In this document: in pieces, positions 38,752 to 48,101 of the stretch
Numbering within the stretch: the stretch's first letter is position 1
Layout: each line of letters starts with the position of its first letter
NCBI RefSeq assembly: GCF_016894245.1
Contig: NZ_CP069792.1
Span: 1,178,001-1,242,000, forward strand
Length of the DNA stretch: 64,000 nucleotides
Direction of reading: 5' to 3'
DNA from: Corynebacterium kroppenstedtii
GTDB taxonomy: Bacteria > Actinomycetota > Actinomycetes > Mycobacteriales > Mycobacteriaceae
Program-made: the position numbers and the translations under genes
Notes under the pieces: generated by a model
Told to the model about the DNA's origin: nothing
The model's input: only the letters and a program-made list of their open reading frames with translations
Database searches by the model: none

Positions 38752-39672
38752 TTAAGGACGAACAACCTGCATATCGCGCAAGTGCCGGTAGAACGTCACA
38801 CGAGTCAACGCGCGTGGGTGAGCAGCACCATCGCGATACACCATAAAGGGCTCCCCACCAGCTTGAACGGCACGCCCGGTGAGCACTGTGCTATCAACAG
38901 CGCCGGCCTCAGGGCCATGGTGGAAGAATCGCCCCAGAAATCCGCTCCGTTTGGTGGAATTGGATCGTGTGGATTTCGTTCGGTCACCGCTGTAGGCCGA
39001 CGGCCCAGTCATGGCAACGGCAGCAATTCCCGGCGCATCCAGGGTGGATACCAACCGCGTGCCATAAAAATCGCTCCCCTCAGGAGCTCCGACGGTGGTG
39101 TCGTCGATAATGATTTCGCCGACAAATGGCGAGCCATCCGTTGAACAAATTTCGGCGGCGCCCAGAGTTACCCTGCCGGAATCATCGCGGATAAGGGGCA
39201 CTGGACGAACCGATCCCGACAAAGCTATTGACCAGGGTTTATCGGCCACACCCCAGCTTGTCGCAATCACCGACTTCGCTTCGACGCTCGACTCGCCCGG
39301 TGAAGCATAGGCTTTCGATAAAACGCCACCCCCGGCCAGAACAGGGACGTAAGCGAGCTCCATCCACGTAGCGTCGATGCGCATTAATCGCGTGGCCACA
39401 GCATCAAGATCGGCATCGGTGCCGACAACAACTAGCCGAACGGTGTCGATGGGCGTGCGCGGATCCGGGCCGGGTGCCCCAAGATGGTCAACATCCGGCT
39501 GTGCGGCGATCTCGTCCAGGCTCGGCGTCGGATCGTGAGGAAGGTACCGTGCCACCAGCTCATCAATGAAGGGCAGATCCTTACGGCCCGGGCAGGTGGG
39601 GACGGTATGCACGGGCAGGGGGAGGTCCTGGGGAAGCGGTGCATCACCGCAACGGACGATGTGAATGGGCAT
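38752..39672 (-). CDS. Conserved-looking protein of unknown function next to purA
   Basis: 306 residues with no signal peptide or clear membrane segment. It opens MPIHIVRCGDAPLP, has alpha/beta-like strands (TVRLVVVGTDADLDAV, MELAYVPVLAGGGVLS), a stretch reading VGEIIIDDTTVGAPEGSDF, and a basic Ser-rich loop (about residues 230–245). I do not recognise the family. The ATG at 39672 has AAGGA about 11 nt upstream. Convergent with groEL1, divergent from purA; the place beside purA suggests vertical inheritance. Confidence 0.7.
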   Translation of the reverse strand: MPIHIVRCGDAPLPQDLPLPVHTVPTCPGRKDLPFIDELVARYLPHDPTPSLDEIAAQPDVDHLGAPGPDPRTPIDTVRLVVVGTDADLDAVATRLMRIDATWMELAYVPVLAGGGVLSKAYASPGESSVEAKSVIATSWGVADKPWSIALSGSVRPVPLIRDDSGRVTLGAAEICSTDGSPFVGEIIIDDTTVGAPEGSDFYGTRLVSTLDAPGIAAVAMTGPSAYSGDRTKSTRSNSTKRSGFLGRFFHHGPEAGAVDSTVLTGRAVQAGGEPFMVYRDGAAHPRALTRVTFYRHLRDMQVVRP

Positions 39673-39994
39673 GAGGTACGGTGATCCTTCGACAATGAAC
39701 GCTGCAAAAACCGCTGGTGGCGGCAGTTGGTGGCGGCACGTCGTCGTACCTTAAACGAAAGTCCGGTAGCCTATGCCACCAACCAGCGGTGTACGGTGTC
39801 ACAGCCCATCGTAGCTGCGCGGGTTTTCGTCGTCGGTGCGCGGGGTTTTGCTTATTTACCTAGCTGTTTGGCCCTTCTGTACGCGCGCGCACTCTTACCC
39901 GTTACACTTGACGTGGTTTGTGCCCCGATTGGCACTCCGACGTAAGGCTTGTGGTCCCGGCTCGTCGGCAATCCATGGGACCGTGGGAGTTTTC

Positions 39995-41296
39995 GTGACT
40001 GCTGCTGCGATCGTTGTCGTGGGTGCTCAGTGGGGCGATGAAGGCAAAGGTAAAGCTACCGACATTCTGGGCGGCAAAGTTGACTACGTCGTCAAGCCCA
40101 ATGGTGGTAACAACGCTGGTCACACGGTGGTTGTGGGTGGCGAGAAATATGAACTCAAGCTGCTCCCTGCGGGAGTGCTGTCCCCGAACGCCACTCCGGT
40201 GTTGGGCAACGGTGTGGTGATCAATCTGGAGGCACTGTTCTCTGAGATTGACGGCCTTGAGGCCCGCGGTGCTGACGCGTCGCGTCTGCGTATTTCGGCA
40301 AACGCGCATCTCGTTGCCCCTTATCACCAAACCCTTGACCGTGTCGGCGAGCGGTTCCTGGGCAAGCGAGCCATCGGCACAACGGGCCGCGGTATTGGAC
40401 CTACCTATTCCGACAAGGTTGCCCGAGTGGGGATCCGCGCCCAGGATGTTCTCGATCCGTCGATCCTCCGTCAAAAGATTGAGTCCGCCTTGGACTTTAA
40501 GAACCAGGTGCTGGTCAAGATCTACAACCGGAAAGCGATTGATCCGGACGAGGTCTTCGATTACTTCATGTCGTACGCGGATCGGCTGAAGCCCATGTTG
40601 ATCGACACGGCGACTGTGCTGAATAAAGGTCTCGATGAGGGTAAATCGGTCCTCATGGAGGGTGGCCAGGCCACGATGCTCGACGTTGACCACGGGACCT
40701 ATCCGTTCGTGACCAGTTCGAACCCTACGGCCGGTGGTGCTTCGGTGGGATCGGGTATTGGCCCGGCGAGAATTACATCGGTATTGGGAATTTCTAAGGC
40801 CTATACGACGCGCGTCGGTGCGGGCCCCTTCCCCACGGAGCTGTTCGATAAATGGGGCGATTACCTGCGCGATACGGGACACGAGTTTGGTGTGAACACC
40901 GGCCGTCCGCGTCGGTGTGGGTGGTATGACTCGGTCGTCGCGCGATATGCAGCTCGGGTCAATGGCTTCACGGACTTGTTCATTACTAAGTTGGATGTTC
41001 TCGGTGGTATTGGCGAAATTCCGATCTGCGTTGGTTACGACGTTGACGGTGTCCGCCACGACGAAATGCCGTTGACGCAATCGGACTTCCACCACGCCGT
41101 CCCGATCTATGAAACGATGCCCGCGTGGGAAGAGGACATCAGTGGTGCGCGGTCAGTGTCTGATTTGCCGCAGAAGGCCCAGGATTACTTAGAGCGGTTG
41201 GAAGAACTGTCTGGCTGCCGAATCTCGTACATCGGTGTCGGCCCGGGTCGTGACGAAACCATCGTTATTAACGACGTTCTGAAGCCTGAGAAATAA
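39995..41296 (+). CDS. purA: Adenylosuccinate synthetase
   Basis: First committed step from IMP to AMP, GTP-dependent. 433 residues. The P-loop-like [14 protein letters not shown] and [13 protein letters not shown] at the N-terminus, [15 protein letters not shown] in the middle and [12 protein letters not shown] near the C-terminus are diagnostic. GTG 39995 is preceded by GGGAG; the open frame goes back to 39836 but that part is unconserved. A strong terminator follows. Confidence 0.97.
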   Translation: MTAAAIVVVGAQWGDEGKGKATDILGGKVDYVVKPNGGNNAGHTVVVGGEKYELKLLPAGVLSPNATPVLGNGVVINLEALFSEIDGLEARGADASRLRISANAHLVAPYHQTLDRVGERFLGKRAIGTTGRGIGPTYSDKVARVGIRAQDVLDPSILRQKIESALDFKNQVLVKIYNRKAIDPDEVFDYFMSYADRLKPMLIDTATVLNKGLDEGKSVLMEGGQATMLDVDHGTYPFVTSSNPTAGGASVGSGIGPARITSVLGISKAYTTRVGAGPFPTELFDKWGDYLRDTGHEFGVNTGRPRRCGWYDSVVARYAARVNGFTDLFITKLDVLGGIGEIPICVGYDVDGVRHDEMPLTQSDFHHAVPIYETMPAWEEDISGARSVSDLPQKAQDYLERLEELSGCRISYIGVGPGRDETIVINDVLKPEK

Positions 41297-41975
41297 GGCG
41301 GCTAGTGCCCTGAGTTGTGGCGCGGTGACGTGCTGCGTGGGGTGATAAGCGCCCGTGGACCATGTTGTTCCGCGGGCGCTTTTTGTACGTGTGGGGCCAG
41401 ACGTCTTTCGCGTGCTCCAGTTTTCCTGCGTGGTGGGTTGGCTGTGCGTGGGCAATGTGGGTTGGCTGAGTGTGGTTTATGTGTGTGGTGTAAGTGCGGG
41501 GGTATGGACGTACACTGTTCAGCTTTTAATTATGAGTCAGCCCACAAACCACACCCTTTAGGGGTTGAAAAGTGTTCAAAACGTGCCTTTATCAGAAGTG
41601 AAGCCAATATTTTTTCTGCGCACGGGGGCCGATCCGCACTAGTCTCGCACGTAGAGATAGATCATACTCACCCTATGAATGTGATCTAGCGCATAGTTGG
41701 TGTTCTTCGCGTGGAGCGAGGAAAGTTGCCTGCTTTTCGACGTCATCACGTGTGATCCGTGCGGCAGCGATCACTGTTACGACGCGGTGTTCCGAACCGT
41801 TCAGACAGGACATCACGGAGCAGCGTCGATGCATAGCAGCGTCGTCGTAAGGCGGCGTCCATATCAACGTCACCACGCACGACCGTCGCCACAAACGAAC
41901 GTCGTTATAAGTCAATACAGAGCACTACGTGGTGTGGCGTGAGGAATCATGCCGGCCGGCCTAGAGGAGGGCGTA
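41297..41975. other. Non-coding region between purA and acoA (679 bp)
   Basis: Contains the purA terminator, then about 590 bp without a supportable gene. Short open frames here have no ribosome-binding sites and read as low-complexity. There is a partial inverted repeat (GTGTGGTTTATGTG near 41472, CACAAACCACACC near 41544). The aco promoter is probably within it, but no clear -10/-35 pair was picked. Confidence 0.5.
41347..41384 (+). terminator. Intrinsic terminator of purA
   Basis: Stem AAGCGCCCG-GGA with TCC-CGGGCGCTT around a 9–10-base loop, followed by TTTT; 50 bp after the purA stop. Confidence 0.88.
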
Positions 41976-42932
41976 ATGAAGAGATCGACTGCAGAGTGGA
42001 TCTATAACAAGATGAACGACATCCGCAATTTTGAGGATCGAGTTCACGGACTTTTCGCAAAAGGGGAGATCCCTGGCTTTGTTCACCTTTACGCAGGTGA
42101 GGAAGCTGTTGCGGTGGGTGTGTGCGCACACCTGACGGAAGAGGATTCCATTACCTCGACGCACCGTGGACACGGGCATTGCGTCGCCAAGGGGTGTGAC
42201 CTGAACCGCATGATGGCCGAGATTTTCGGCCGCAAGGATGGTCTATGCGGCGGCAAAGGCGGATCGATGCACATCGCTGACATCGACACCGGCATGCTCG
42301 GCGCGAACGGCATGGTCGGTGGTGGGTTCGCACTCGCCACCGGCGCGGCCCTGCGGAACCAATATCTGGGTACCGACGCGGTCGCCGTGTGCTTCTTCGG
42401 CGACGGAGCATCAAACGAAGGGGTGTTCCACGAGGCGTTGAATATGGCCGGAATATGGAAACTTCCAGTTGTCTTCGTCTGTGAAAACAACATGTTCGGC
42501 GAAGCCACCCCGCAAAATTACGCGTGCGCTAGTGAAACGATTGCGCAGCGGGCGGCGGCCTACGACATGCCCGGCAAAGTCGTCGACGGTAAGAACGTCA
42601 TCGAGGTCTATGACGAAGTCGGGGACGCTATCAAGCGCGCTCGTAAGGGAGGCGGCCCTAGCCTGATCGAATGCCGCACCTACCGCAAGTACGGACACTT
42701 CGAAGGCGACGAGCAAGCGTATAAAGCCACGGAAGGCGCTGAGAAGGAGTTCGCCGATCTGGATCCGATCCCGCGCTTCCGTGAGGACGCGATTGAGAAG
42801 GGGTGGCTCAGCAAGAAGAAGGCTGACGAGATTGAAAAGGCCAGCGAAAAGCGCATCGACGATGCGATCGAATTCGCAGAGAAGAGCCCCATTCCTGACC
42901 CTGAAGACCTGTTAAGCAACGTCTTCGCCTAA
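41976..42932 (+). CDS. acoA: Acetoin dehydrogenase E1 component, alpha subunit
   Basis: Thiamin diphosphate-dependent alpha subunit of an acetoin:DCPIP oxidoreductase-type complex, cleaving acetoin to acetaldehyde and an acetyl group passed to lipoamide. 318 residues. The TPP motif GDGASNEGVFHEALNMA…NN is complete, and GHGHCVAKG and GGKGGSMHIAD are the family blocks; GSMHI favours AcoA over pyruvate E1 alpha. ATG 41976 has GAGGAGGG 4–5 nt upstream. It is followed by acoB (39-nt gap) and acoC. Confidence 0.9.
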   Translation: MKRSTAEWIYNKMNDIRNFEDRVHGLFAKGEIPGFVHLYAGEEAVAVGVCAHLTEEDSITSTHRGHGHCVAKGCDLNRMMAEIFGRKDGLCGGKGGSMHIADIDTGMLGANGMVGGGFALATGAALRNQYLGTDAVAVCFFGDGASNEGVFHEALNMAGIWKLPVVFVCENNMFGEATPQNYACASETIAQRAAAYDMPGKVVDGKNVIEVYDEVGDAIKRARKGGGPSLIECRTYRKYGHFEGDEQAYKATEGAEKEFADLDPIPRFREDAIEKGWLSKKKADEIEKASEKRIDDAIEFAEKSPIPDPEDLLSNVFA

Positions 42933-42971
42933 CTCACTAGAGCTGGATTATCAAGAGAGGAGTACATAGTC

Positions 42972-43997
42972 ATGGCACGTGAAATTAGCTTCATGAAGGC
43001 CATTAATGAAGCGCTCGCTCAGGCAATGCGCGCAGACGATCGTGTGATGCTGTTAGGCGAAGACCTTGCAGGTGGCCACGGTGTGGAACATTTGAATGGT
43101 GATGGCGCGTGGGGTGGCGTGATGGGCGTCACCAAAGGACTCATTGAGGAGTTCGGTGAAAAACGCGTCAAGGATACGCCTATCTCAGAGATGGGATATA
43201 TGGGCATCGCGGTCGGTGCGGCGGCCACAGGGCTTCGCCCCATCCCCGAGCTCATGTTCAATGATTTCCTAGGCTTCTGCTTCGACACGCTGCTGGGGCA
43301 GGCGTCGAAAATGCGATACATGTTCGGCGGCAAAGCAAAGTTGCCACTGACGGTGCGCACGATGCATGGTGCAGGTGCCTCCGCCGCAGCTCAGCACTCG
43401 GGTTCGTACTACGGCCTGTTGGGCGCTATCCCCGGTATCAAGGTCGTTGTCCCGTCGACGCCGTACAACGCCAAAGGGCTGTTGCTGTCGAGCATCGAGG
43501 AAGACAACGTGGTGGTATTTTCCGAGGACAAGACGCTGTATGCGCAGAAAGGCGACGTCCCGGAAGACTACTACACGATCCCGCTGGGCAAGGCCGACAT
43601 TGTTCGCGAAGGCGAGGACCTCACCATTGTCACCATCGGGAAGATGCTGTACCAGGGCATCGAGGTCGCCGACCAGCTGGCGTCGTCGGGAATAAGTGTT
43701 GAGCTTATCGACCTGCTGACGGTGGCACCGTGGGACCAAGAAACTGTGCTGGAGTCCGTCCGGAAGACTGGGCGGTTGATCGTCGTCGATGAGGCGAATC
43801 CGCATAACAACACGGCAACTGACATCGCTGCGGTCGTGTCCGACGAGGCCTACGACTACTTGGATGGTCCTGTTAAGAGAGTGACCGCGCCCAATACTCC
43901 GGTGCCGTTTGCCTCCAATTTGGAACAGCTCTATATCCCCGATGCCGCGCGCATCATGGAGGAAGCCGACGAGCTGATCTTCGACCTCAAGAAGTAA
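42972..43997 (+). CDS. acoB: Acetoin dehydrogenase E1 component, beta subunit
   Basis: 341 residues. Transketolase-like beta subunit with LLGEDLAGGHG, TPISEMGYMGIAVGAA, and TVRTMHGAGASAAAQHSGS, the block that holds the catalytic His-containing loop in this family, then a C-terminal transketolase domain (IELIDLLTVAPWD-like, VVDEANPHNN). GAGAGGAG precedes the ATG. Forms the alpha2beta2 E1 with AcoA. The following gene starts 10 nt after its stop. Confidence 0.92.
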   Translation: MAREISFMKAINEALAQAMRADDRVMLLGEDLAGGHGVEHLNGDGAWGGVMGVTKGLIEEFGEKRVKDTPISEMGYMGIAVGAAATGLRPIPELMFNDFLGFCFDTLLGQASKMRYMFGGKAKLPLTVRTMHGAGASAAAQHSGSYYGLLGAIPGIKVVVPSTPYNAKGLLLSSIEEDNVVVFSEDKTLYAQKGDVPEDYYTIPLGKADIVREGEDLTIVTIGKMLYQGIEVADQLASSGISVELIDLLTVAPWDQETVLESVRKTGRLIVVDEANPHNNTATDIAAVVSDEAYDYLDGPVKRVTAPNTPVPFASNLEQLYIPDAARIMEEADELIFDLKK

Positions 43998-44007
43998 GGA
44001 AACGATC

Positions 44008-45348
44008 ATGGCAACAGAAGTATTGATGCCTAAGCTCGGCCTTACCATGACGGAAGGCCTAGTTGACGAGTGGTATAAAAACGAAGGTGACGCCGTCAAG
44101 AAGGGCGAAGCTCTGTGCTCGATTAGCTCGGAGAAGCTGTCTGGAGATGTTGAAGCCGACGACGACGGCACGCTGCTGAAAATCGTCGTGGCGGCAGGGG
44201 ATTCGACAGCGGTGAAAACGCCTATTGCCTATGTGGGCGCCGCTGATGAGACCATTTCTGCAGCAGCGACGGGCCCTGCTGGTGCGGAAGATGTTCAACG
44301 TGGCGATCGCGTTGAAGGGTCTCGCGCCTCTGGTGATTCTGGTGATTCTGGCGCTGGTGACGCTAACAGCCCCGGTGAGGATGACTCTGAGGATGGTGCT
44401 CGGCGGGCGAATCGCGACACGAGCGGCGATGGCAAGCGCATCTTTATCTCTAAAGTCGCAGAAAAGATGGCCAAAAAGCACGGCATTGACTATTCGAAAG
44501 TCACGGGCACGGGTGGTCACGGTCGGATCACGAAGCGTGATATGAAGGCCTATATAGAGTCTCACCCGTCGGGCGACGCGGACTCGCAGGAACCCTCCGA
44601 TGGGGCGGCTTCAGCAGGCGCCTCGGCGGCTGCGTCGGCAAGTGAGGCAGTTGCCCCGGTGACGGCTGGTGAAGGCCTGACCGGTATGCGCAAGATTATT
44701 GCGCAGAATATGATGCATAGTTTGCATTCCACTGCGCAGTTGACATTGCACCGGAAGGTGAATGTGACCGATCTGCTTGCCACGGTGTCTGAGATCAAGG
44801 GCAACCTCGGCCCCGGCGATGAAGCCAAGGCACTCAGCATGAACGTGCTGCTCATTAAGGCAGTGGCTATCGCCTTGCAGGAGCACCCTTCGCTGAATGC
44901 CCACTACGATGGCCACGAGTACGAGCAGTGTGACGACGTGAACATCGGTGTGGCCGTGGCTTTGGATGATGGTTTGGCCGTACCGACGGTTCCCAACGTC
45001 ATTGGCCAATCGTTATCGCAGTTGAAGACCGTGTTTCACGATCGTGTTGATCGCGCGCGGAACGGCGATATTGACACCCTTGCCCCCGGAACGTTCACCA
45101 TTACGAACCTGGGGACCGACGGGATCGAGTATTTCACCCCGGTGCTTAACGTCCCAGAGGTCGCGATCCTGGGGGTTGGCGCGCAGAGCACACGGCTGAC
45201 CTTAAACAGTGAGGGTGAGATTGAGGAAGTAGTCGAGTTGCCCTTGAGCTTGACTATTGACCACCAAACTGTCGACGGCCGTACCGGTGCGGAATTCCTC
45301 AGTACCTTGGCCGACGTGTTGGCGGAGCCCTATCGGGTCCTGCTGTAG
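44008..45348 (+). CDS. acoC: Acetoin dehydrogenase E2, dihydrolipoamide acetyltransferase
   Basis: 446 residues in the E2 layout. The lipoyl domain is at about 1–78 with the lipoyl Lys at residue 43 (SSEKLSGD). A flexible acidic Ser/Gly/Asp linker follows, then a peripheral-subunit-binding domain (about 148–188, FISKVAEKMAKKHGIDYSKV). After an Ala/Ser-rich linker comes the catalytic domain, ending with DHQTVDGRTG, whose His (about 419) and Asp form the HxxxDG active site. It passes acetyl from E1 to CoA. No E3 (dihydrolipoamide dehydrogenase) gene is beside it, so a shared E3 elsewhere is implied. A lipoate ligase lies convergently downstream. Confidence 0.92.
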   Translation: MATEVLMPKLGLTMTEGLVDEWYKNEGDAVKKGEALCSISSEKLSGDVEADDDGTLLKIVVAAGDSTAVKTPIAYVGAADETISAAATGPAGAEDVQRGDRVEGSRASGDSGDSGAGDANSPGEDDSEDGARRANRDTSGDGKRIFISKVAEKMAKKHGIDYSKVTGTGGHGRITKRDMKAYIESHPSGDADSQEPSDGAASAGASAAASASEAVAPVTAGEGLTGMRKIIAQNMMHSLHSTAQLTLHRKVNVTDLLATVSEIKGNLGPGDEAKALSMNVLLIKAVAIALQEHPSLNAHYDGHEYEQCDDVNIGVAVALDDGLAVPTVPNVIGQSLSQLKTVFHDRVDRARNGDIDTLAPGTFTITNLGTDGIEYFTPVLNVPEVAILGVGAQSTRLTLNSEGEIEEVVELPLSLTIDHQTVDGRTGAEFLSTLADVLAEPYRVLL

Positions 45349-45360
45349 ACGTCGCGTTAT

Positions 45361-45397
45361 GGCTGGCCCTTTTATCGGGGGCTAGGAGGGGCCAGCC
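45361..45397. terminator. Possible terminator between acoC and the lipoate ligase gene
   Basis: GGCTGGCCC pairs with GGGCCAGCC across a loop of about 19 bases; it overlaps the stop codon of the minus-strand gene. A short T-run lies in the loop rather than after the stem, so termination efficiency is uncertain. Confidence 0.4.
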
Positions 45398-46242
45398 ATG
45401 AGGCGTGGACTGTACCGCTTGCCGACGATGCTGGCGACGCTGCTGTCCGTGATTATTCCGTGGCGAATTTCAGCGCTGACGGTGCCATCGCGGTAGCTGA
45501 AATGCGGTGTTCGGCCGTAATTCCATTCCCAGCTGCGTTGCGTGTCAAGGTGGGGGCGTAGTTGGTGCGCGTAATCGTCAGCATGGGCGGTTCGGTACAT
45601 GACAACGCCCTCGCGCTTCATGTGTGCGGCAAAATGCTCGTGAACCGTTGCCTGCACGGCGTCGATAGTCACCTTGGGCAGATTGGTGACGGGGGAGGGG
45701 ACCGACGGTATCCCATTGACGTGCACATGCGGGTCATGGGCCCGGAGGGCTTCATTAAGCACGGCGAGGTCAGCGTGGACAAGGACTGTCCCGTGGAGAA
45801 GACCGTGGGTGAGAGTTTCACGAATCGCGGATCCCGTGATCTTGTACGCGCTGCCGTTGTGCCGGAGAAAAAGTGACCGACGGGGATCGGCATACACATC
45901 GCAGCCCAGTGACCGTAGGGCGTCGCGTGCGATCATGATGGGGAGGTCCCGCGAGAAGTACGGTTTGGATGCCATGAACGTGAAGTTCAGGTTTCCTAGG
46001 TCGTGGTAGACGGTTCCGCCGCCACTGATCCGTCGGAATAGTGGGATGTGGTGGCTGTGAAGGAACTCGGTATTTGCTTCGTACCAGGGGTTTTGTGCCC
46101 GGCCGACCATGACGGCGGGACTATTACGCCATATGACGACGGCCGCTTCTTTCTTCCCTAGCGAGCTGAACAGATAGCGTTCGAAAGCGAGGTTATGGAG
46201 TGGATCGTGGCTGGTGAGGCGCCATAGGGTCGTTGTGAACAT
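45382..46242 (-). CDS. lplA: Lipoate–protein ligase A family protein
   Basis: 286 residues of the biotin/lipoate ligase (BPL/LPL) fold. The lipoate-binding motif FRRISGGGTVYHDLGNLNFT and the catalytic-Lys segment SAYKITGSAIRET are both present. Such enzymes attach scavenged lipoate to E2 lipoyl-Lys residues or move octanoyl groups. Lying convergently right after acoC, which carries a lipoyl domain, it may serve the acetoin dehydrogenase; a general role is also possible. The ATG at 46242 is near the family start (LWRLTSHDPLHNLAFE). No strong ribosome-binding site is visible. Confidence 0.9.
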   Translation of the reverse strand: MFTTTLWRLTSHDPLHNLAFERYLFSSLGKKEAAVVIWRNSPAVMVGRAQNPWYEANTEFLHSHHIPLFRRISGGGTVYHDLGNLNFTFMASKPYFSRDLPIMIARDALRSLGCDVYADPRRSLFLRHNGSAYKITGSAIRETLTHGLLHGTVLVHADLAVLNEALRAHDPHVHVNGIPSVPSPVTNLPKVTIDAVQATVHEHFAAHMKREGVVMYRTAHADDYAHQLRPHLDTQRSWEWNYGRTPHFSYRDGTVSAEIRHGIITDSSVASIVGKRYSPRLMAGPS

Positions 46243-46334
46243 GATGAGGTGATCACAGGGGCAGAGTGGGGGCTATCTCGGGAGCTAGAGCCGGAGATGG
46301 TACGAGGGAAAGAGCTAGTTCTAGAGCTTCGAGG

Positions 46335-46637
46335 TTAGTAAAGCTCGTCCCCGCTCTTGTGTCCGAGGCCGGGGTGGTGATCGAAGCGTACAACCCCGAC
46401 GGCCACCGTGTCGGGAACGGCCTTCTTGACGCGCGCGACGCCTTCGATGCCGAATCCGCCACATAACTCGATAGCGACGTACCCTTCGTCGGCGAGTTTC
46501 GATGCGACGTCCTCAGCTTGGGTGTAATCGTTGACCGCTACCGTGAGGAGTTCGACGCCCGGAGTTGTGACGGTCGACCGGTTTGTGTCCGGGTCGGCGC
46601 CGGTGTCGACGAACATAAATGCAGCTTTGAGAGCCAT
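46335..46637 (-). CDS. Small DUF6506-like protein
   Basis: 100 residues from ATG 46637 (GGAG 7 nt upstream); the open frame continues to 46703 without conservation. It reads MALKAAFMFVDTGADPDTNR at the start and AIELCGGFGIEGVARVKKA in the middle, which I recall as characteristic of the DUF6506 family (compact alpha/beta, function unknown). Same strand as lplA, 92 bp upstream of it; cotranscription is possible. No catalytic claim can be made. Confidence 0.7.
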   Translation of the reverse strand: MALKAAFMFVDTGADPDTNRSTVTTPGVELLTVAVNDYTQAEDVASKLADEGYVAIELCGGFGIEGVARVKKAVPDTVAVGVVRFDHHPGLGHKSGDELY

Positions 46638-47023
46638 GGTGGTACTCCGTAGGTGTAGAGACTGGGTTGATGAAAAGATTGGGATTGCAAAACCTAGCCA
46701 CATTCTATCGCTCTATGGCGTGCGTATTCTCTCTTTAAAGTGTGTTTGTAGCCCTACGTATGTCCCCCGTTGTAATAGAGATCCAGCCCACTCCTGTGAG
46801 CGTGATAGCTTCACAAGGCGGGCTGAACTGTTGCGGTTAAAAGTAGCGGACGCGGTTCCGAAATGGCAAGAGGGCAATGAGCTATGACATCCCTGCGCAT
46901 AGGCATTTTCTTTGGTTGCTTAACTAGGTATGTAGGCCCGCATGGTGACATGGGCTTAGCGGAATATGCCATGGTGGTTCTAGCCACGGACTAAAAGGGT
47001 TGTGAGTTAAAAAAGGGGTTATT
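46638..47023. other. Non-coding divergent region (386 bp) between the DUF6506-like gene and the nucleoside hydrolase
   Basis: Holds an inverted repeat at 46785–46824 (listed separately) and lower-GC sequence with candidate -10 boxes. Open frames on either strand lack ribosome-binding sites. No gene supported. Confidence 0.5.
46785..46824. repeat. Imperfect inverted repeat (about 15-bp arms)
   Basis: AGCCCACTCCTGTGA and TTCACAAGGCGGGCT pair with a few mismatches around a 10-base loop. No T-tract follows, so it is more likely an operator or a stable RNA stem than a terminator. Confidence 0.5.
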
Positions 47024-48022
47024 ATGCGCAGACTTGTAGCGGATGTTGATACGGGTATCGACGACATGCTCGCTCTGATCTACCTCGCGGCACGGCACCG
47101 TGCGGGGGAAATTGAGTTAGCGGGAGTAACCACCGTCGCGGGAAACACGACTGTCGATACTGTCGCGGTGAACACGCGTTGGGTGCTTGACCTGTGTGGA
47201 TGCTCTGACATTCCCGTGGGGGTGGGGCCAGCCGCGCCGGTCTCGATCCCGTTGACCACGACTCCCGAAACTCACGGCGACTACGGTCTCGGATACGCCC
47301 GTCCGCCTCGTGAGGTGAGCGAGCGGCTGTCAGTGGATGGTGGCGGATCTACCTCCCGTATCTTGAGCACGACTGACGTGTGGGAAGCCGCTCTTCAGGA
47401 CGGCTCAGCCGATCTCGTCGCGACGGGTCCGCTGACGTCGGTAGCGATGAATCCCGAGCTGGTATCGCGGTTTAATTCGCTGACGATCATGGGCGGCGCC
47501 GTCGATTATCGGGGAAATACGACCCCCACGGCGGAGTGGAATTTCTGGGTTGACCCCGACGCGGTGGCAATGACGTTGAGGGAAGCTCGGCAGCGCGGTT
47601 GGGATGTCACGCTGTGTCACTTGGGTGTGACGGAAACAATCATGGTCACGCCGGACGACGTCGCGCGGTGGGGTCTGCCGGGTGAGTTGGGCACGCTTGT
47701 TAAGGATGCACTGCGTTTTTACTTCGAGTTCCACGACAACGAGGGGATCGGTTATTGTGCCCAGGTCCATGACTTACTCGCCGTCATGGTGGCCCTTGAT
47801 GCGGTCAACTATGGGACGGCTGATAAAGCGCTGGTCGCCGTGCCCGATGACCGGGGTGCGATAACGACGGTGGGGTCGGACGGTGATGCTCGGGGGCAGG
47901 CCACTCGGGAAGATGTGGCCCCGGACAAGTGCGCCATGGTCCACGTTCTCGATTCCGTCGATCCTGATGACGTGAGGGCCGAAACGGAACGCGTGTTCGC
48001 CATTCTCACCCCATCGCGCTAG
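47024..48022 (+). CDS. Inosine-uridine preferring nucleoside hydrolase
   Basis: Cleaves the N-glycosidic bond of ribonucleosides for base salvage. 332 residues. The Ca-binding N-terminal motif is DVDTGIDDMLALIYLA; GVTTVAGN, TIMGGAVDYRGN, EWNFWVDPDA and the late CAQVHDLLAVMVALD (active-site His) follow in family order. AAAAAAGGGG precedes the ATG. Substrate specificity within the family cannot be read from sequence. Convergent with metE. Confidence 0.92.
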   Translation: MRRLVADVDTGIDDMLALIYLAARHRAGEIELAGVTTVAGNTTVDTVAVNTRWVLDLCGCSDIPVGVGPAAPVSIPLTTTPETHGDYGLGYARPPREVSERLSVDGGGSTSRILSTTDVWEAALQDGSADLVATGPLTSVAMNPELVSRFNSLTIMGGAVDYRGNTTPTAEWNFWVDPDAVAMTLREARQRGWDVTLCHLGVTETIMVTPDDVARWGLPGELGTLVKDALRFYFEFHDNEGIGYCAQVHDLLAVMVALDAVNYGTADKALVAVPDDRGAITTVGSDGDARGQATREDVAPDKCAMVHVLDSVDPDDVRAETERVFAILTPSR

Positions 48023-48101
48023 TGGCTTTCGATAGCGGATCCTGATAGCGCACCCGTCGGACTATACCTTTATCACGCACTTATCGCTACATAGTTGCAG
48101 G

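Noticed and set aside
41355..41975. Small open frames between purA and acoA as possible genes.
   Set aside because: They have no ribosome-binding sites, biased composition (Val/Cys/Trp-rich or Arg/His-rich) and no coding pattern.
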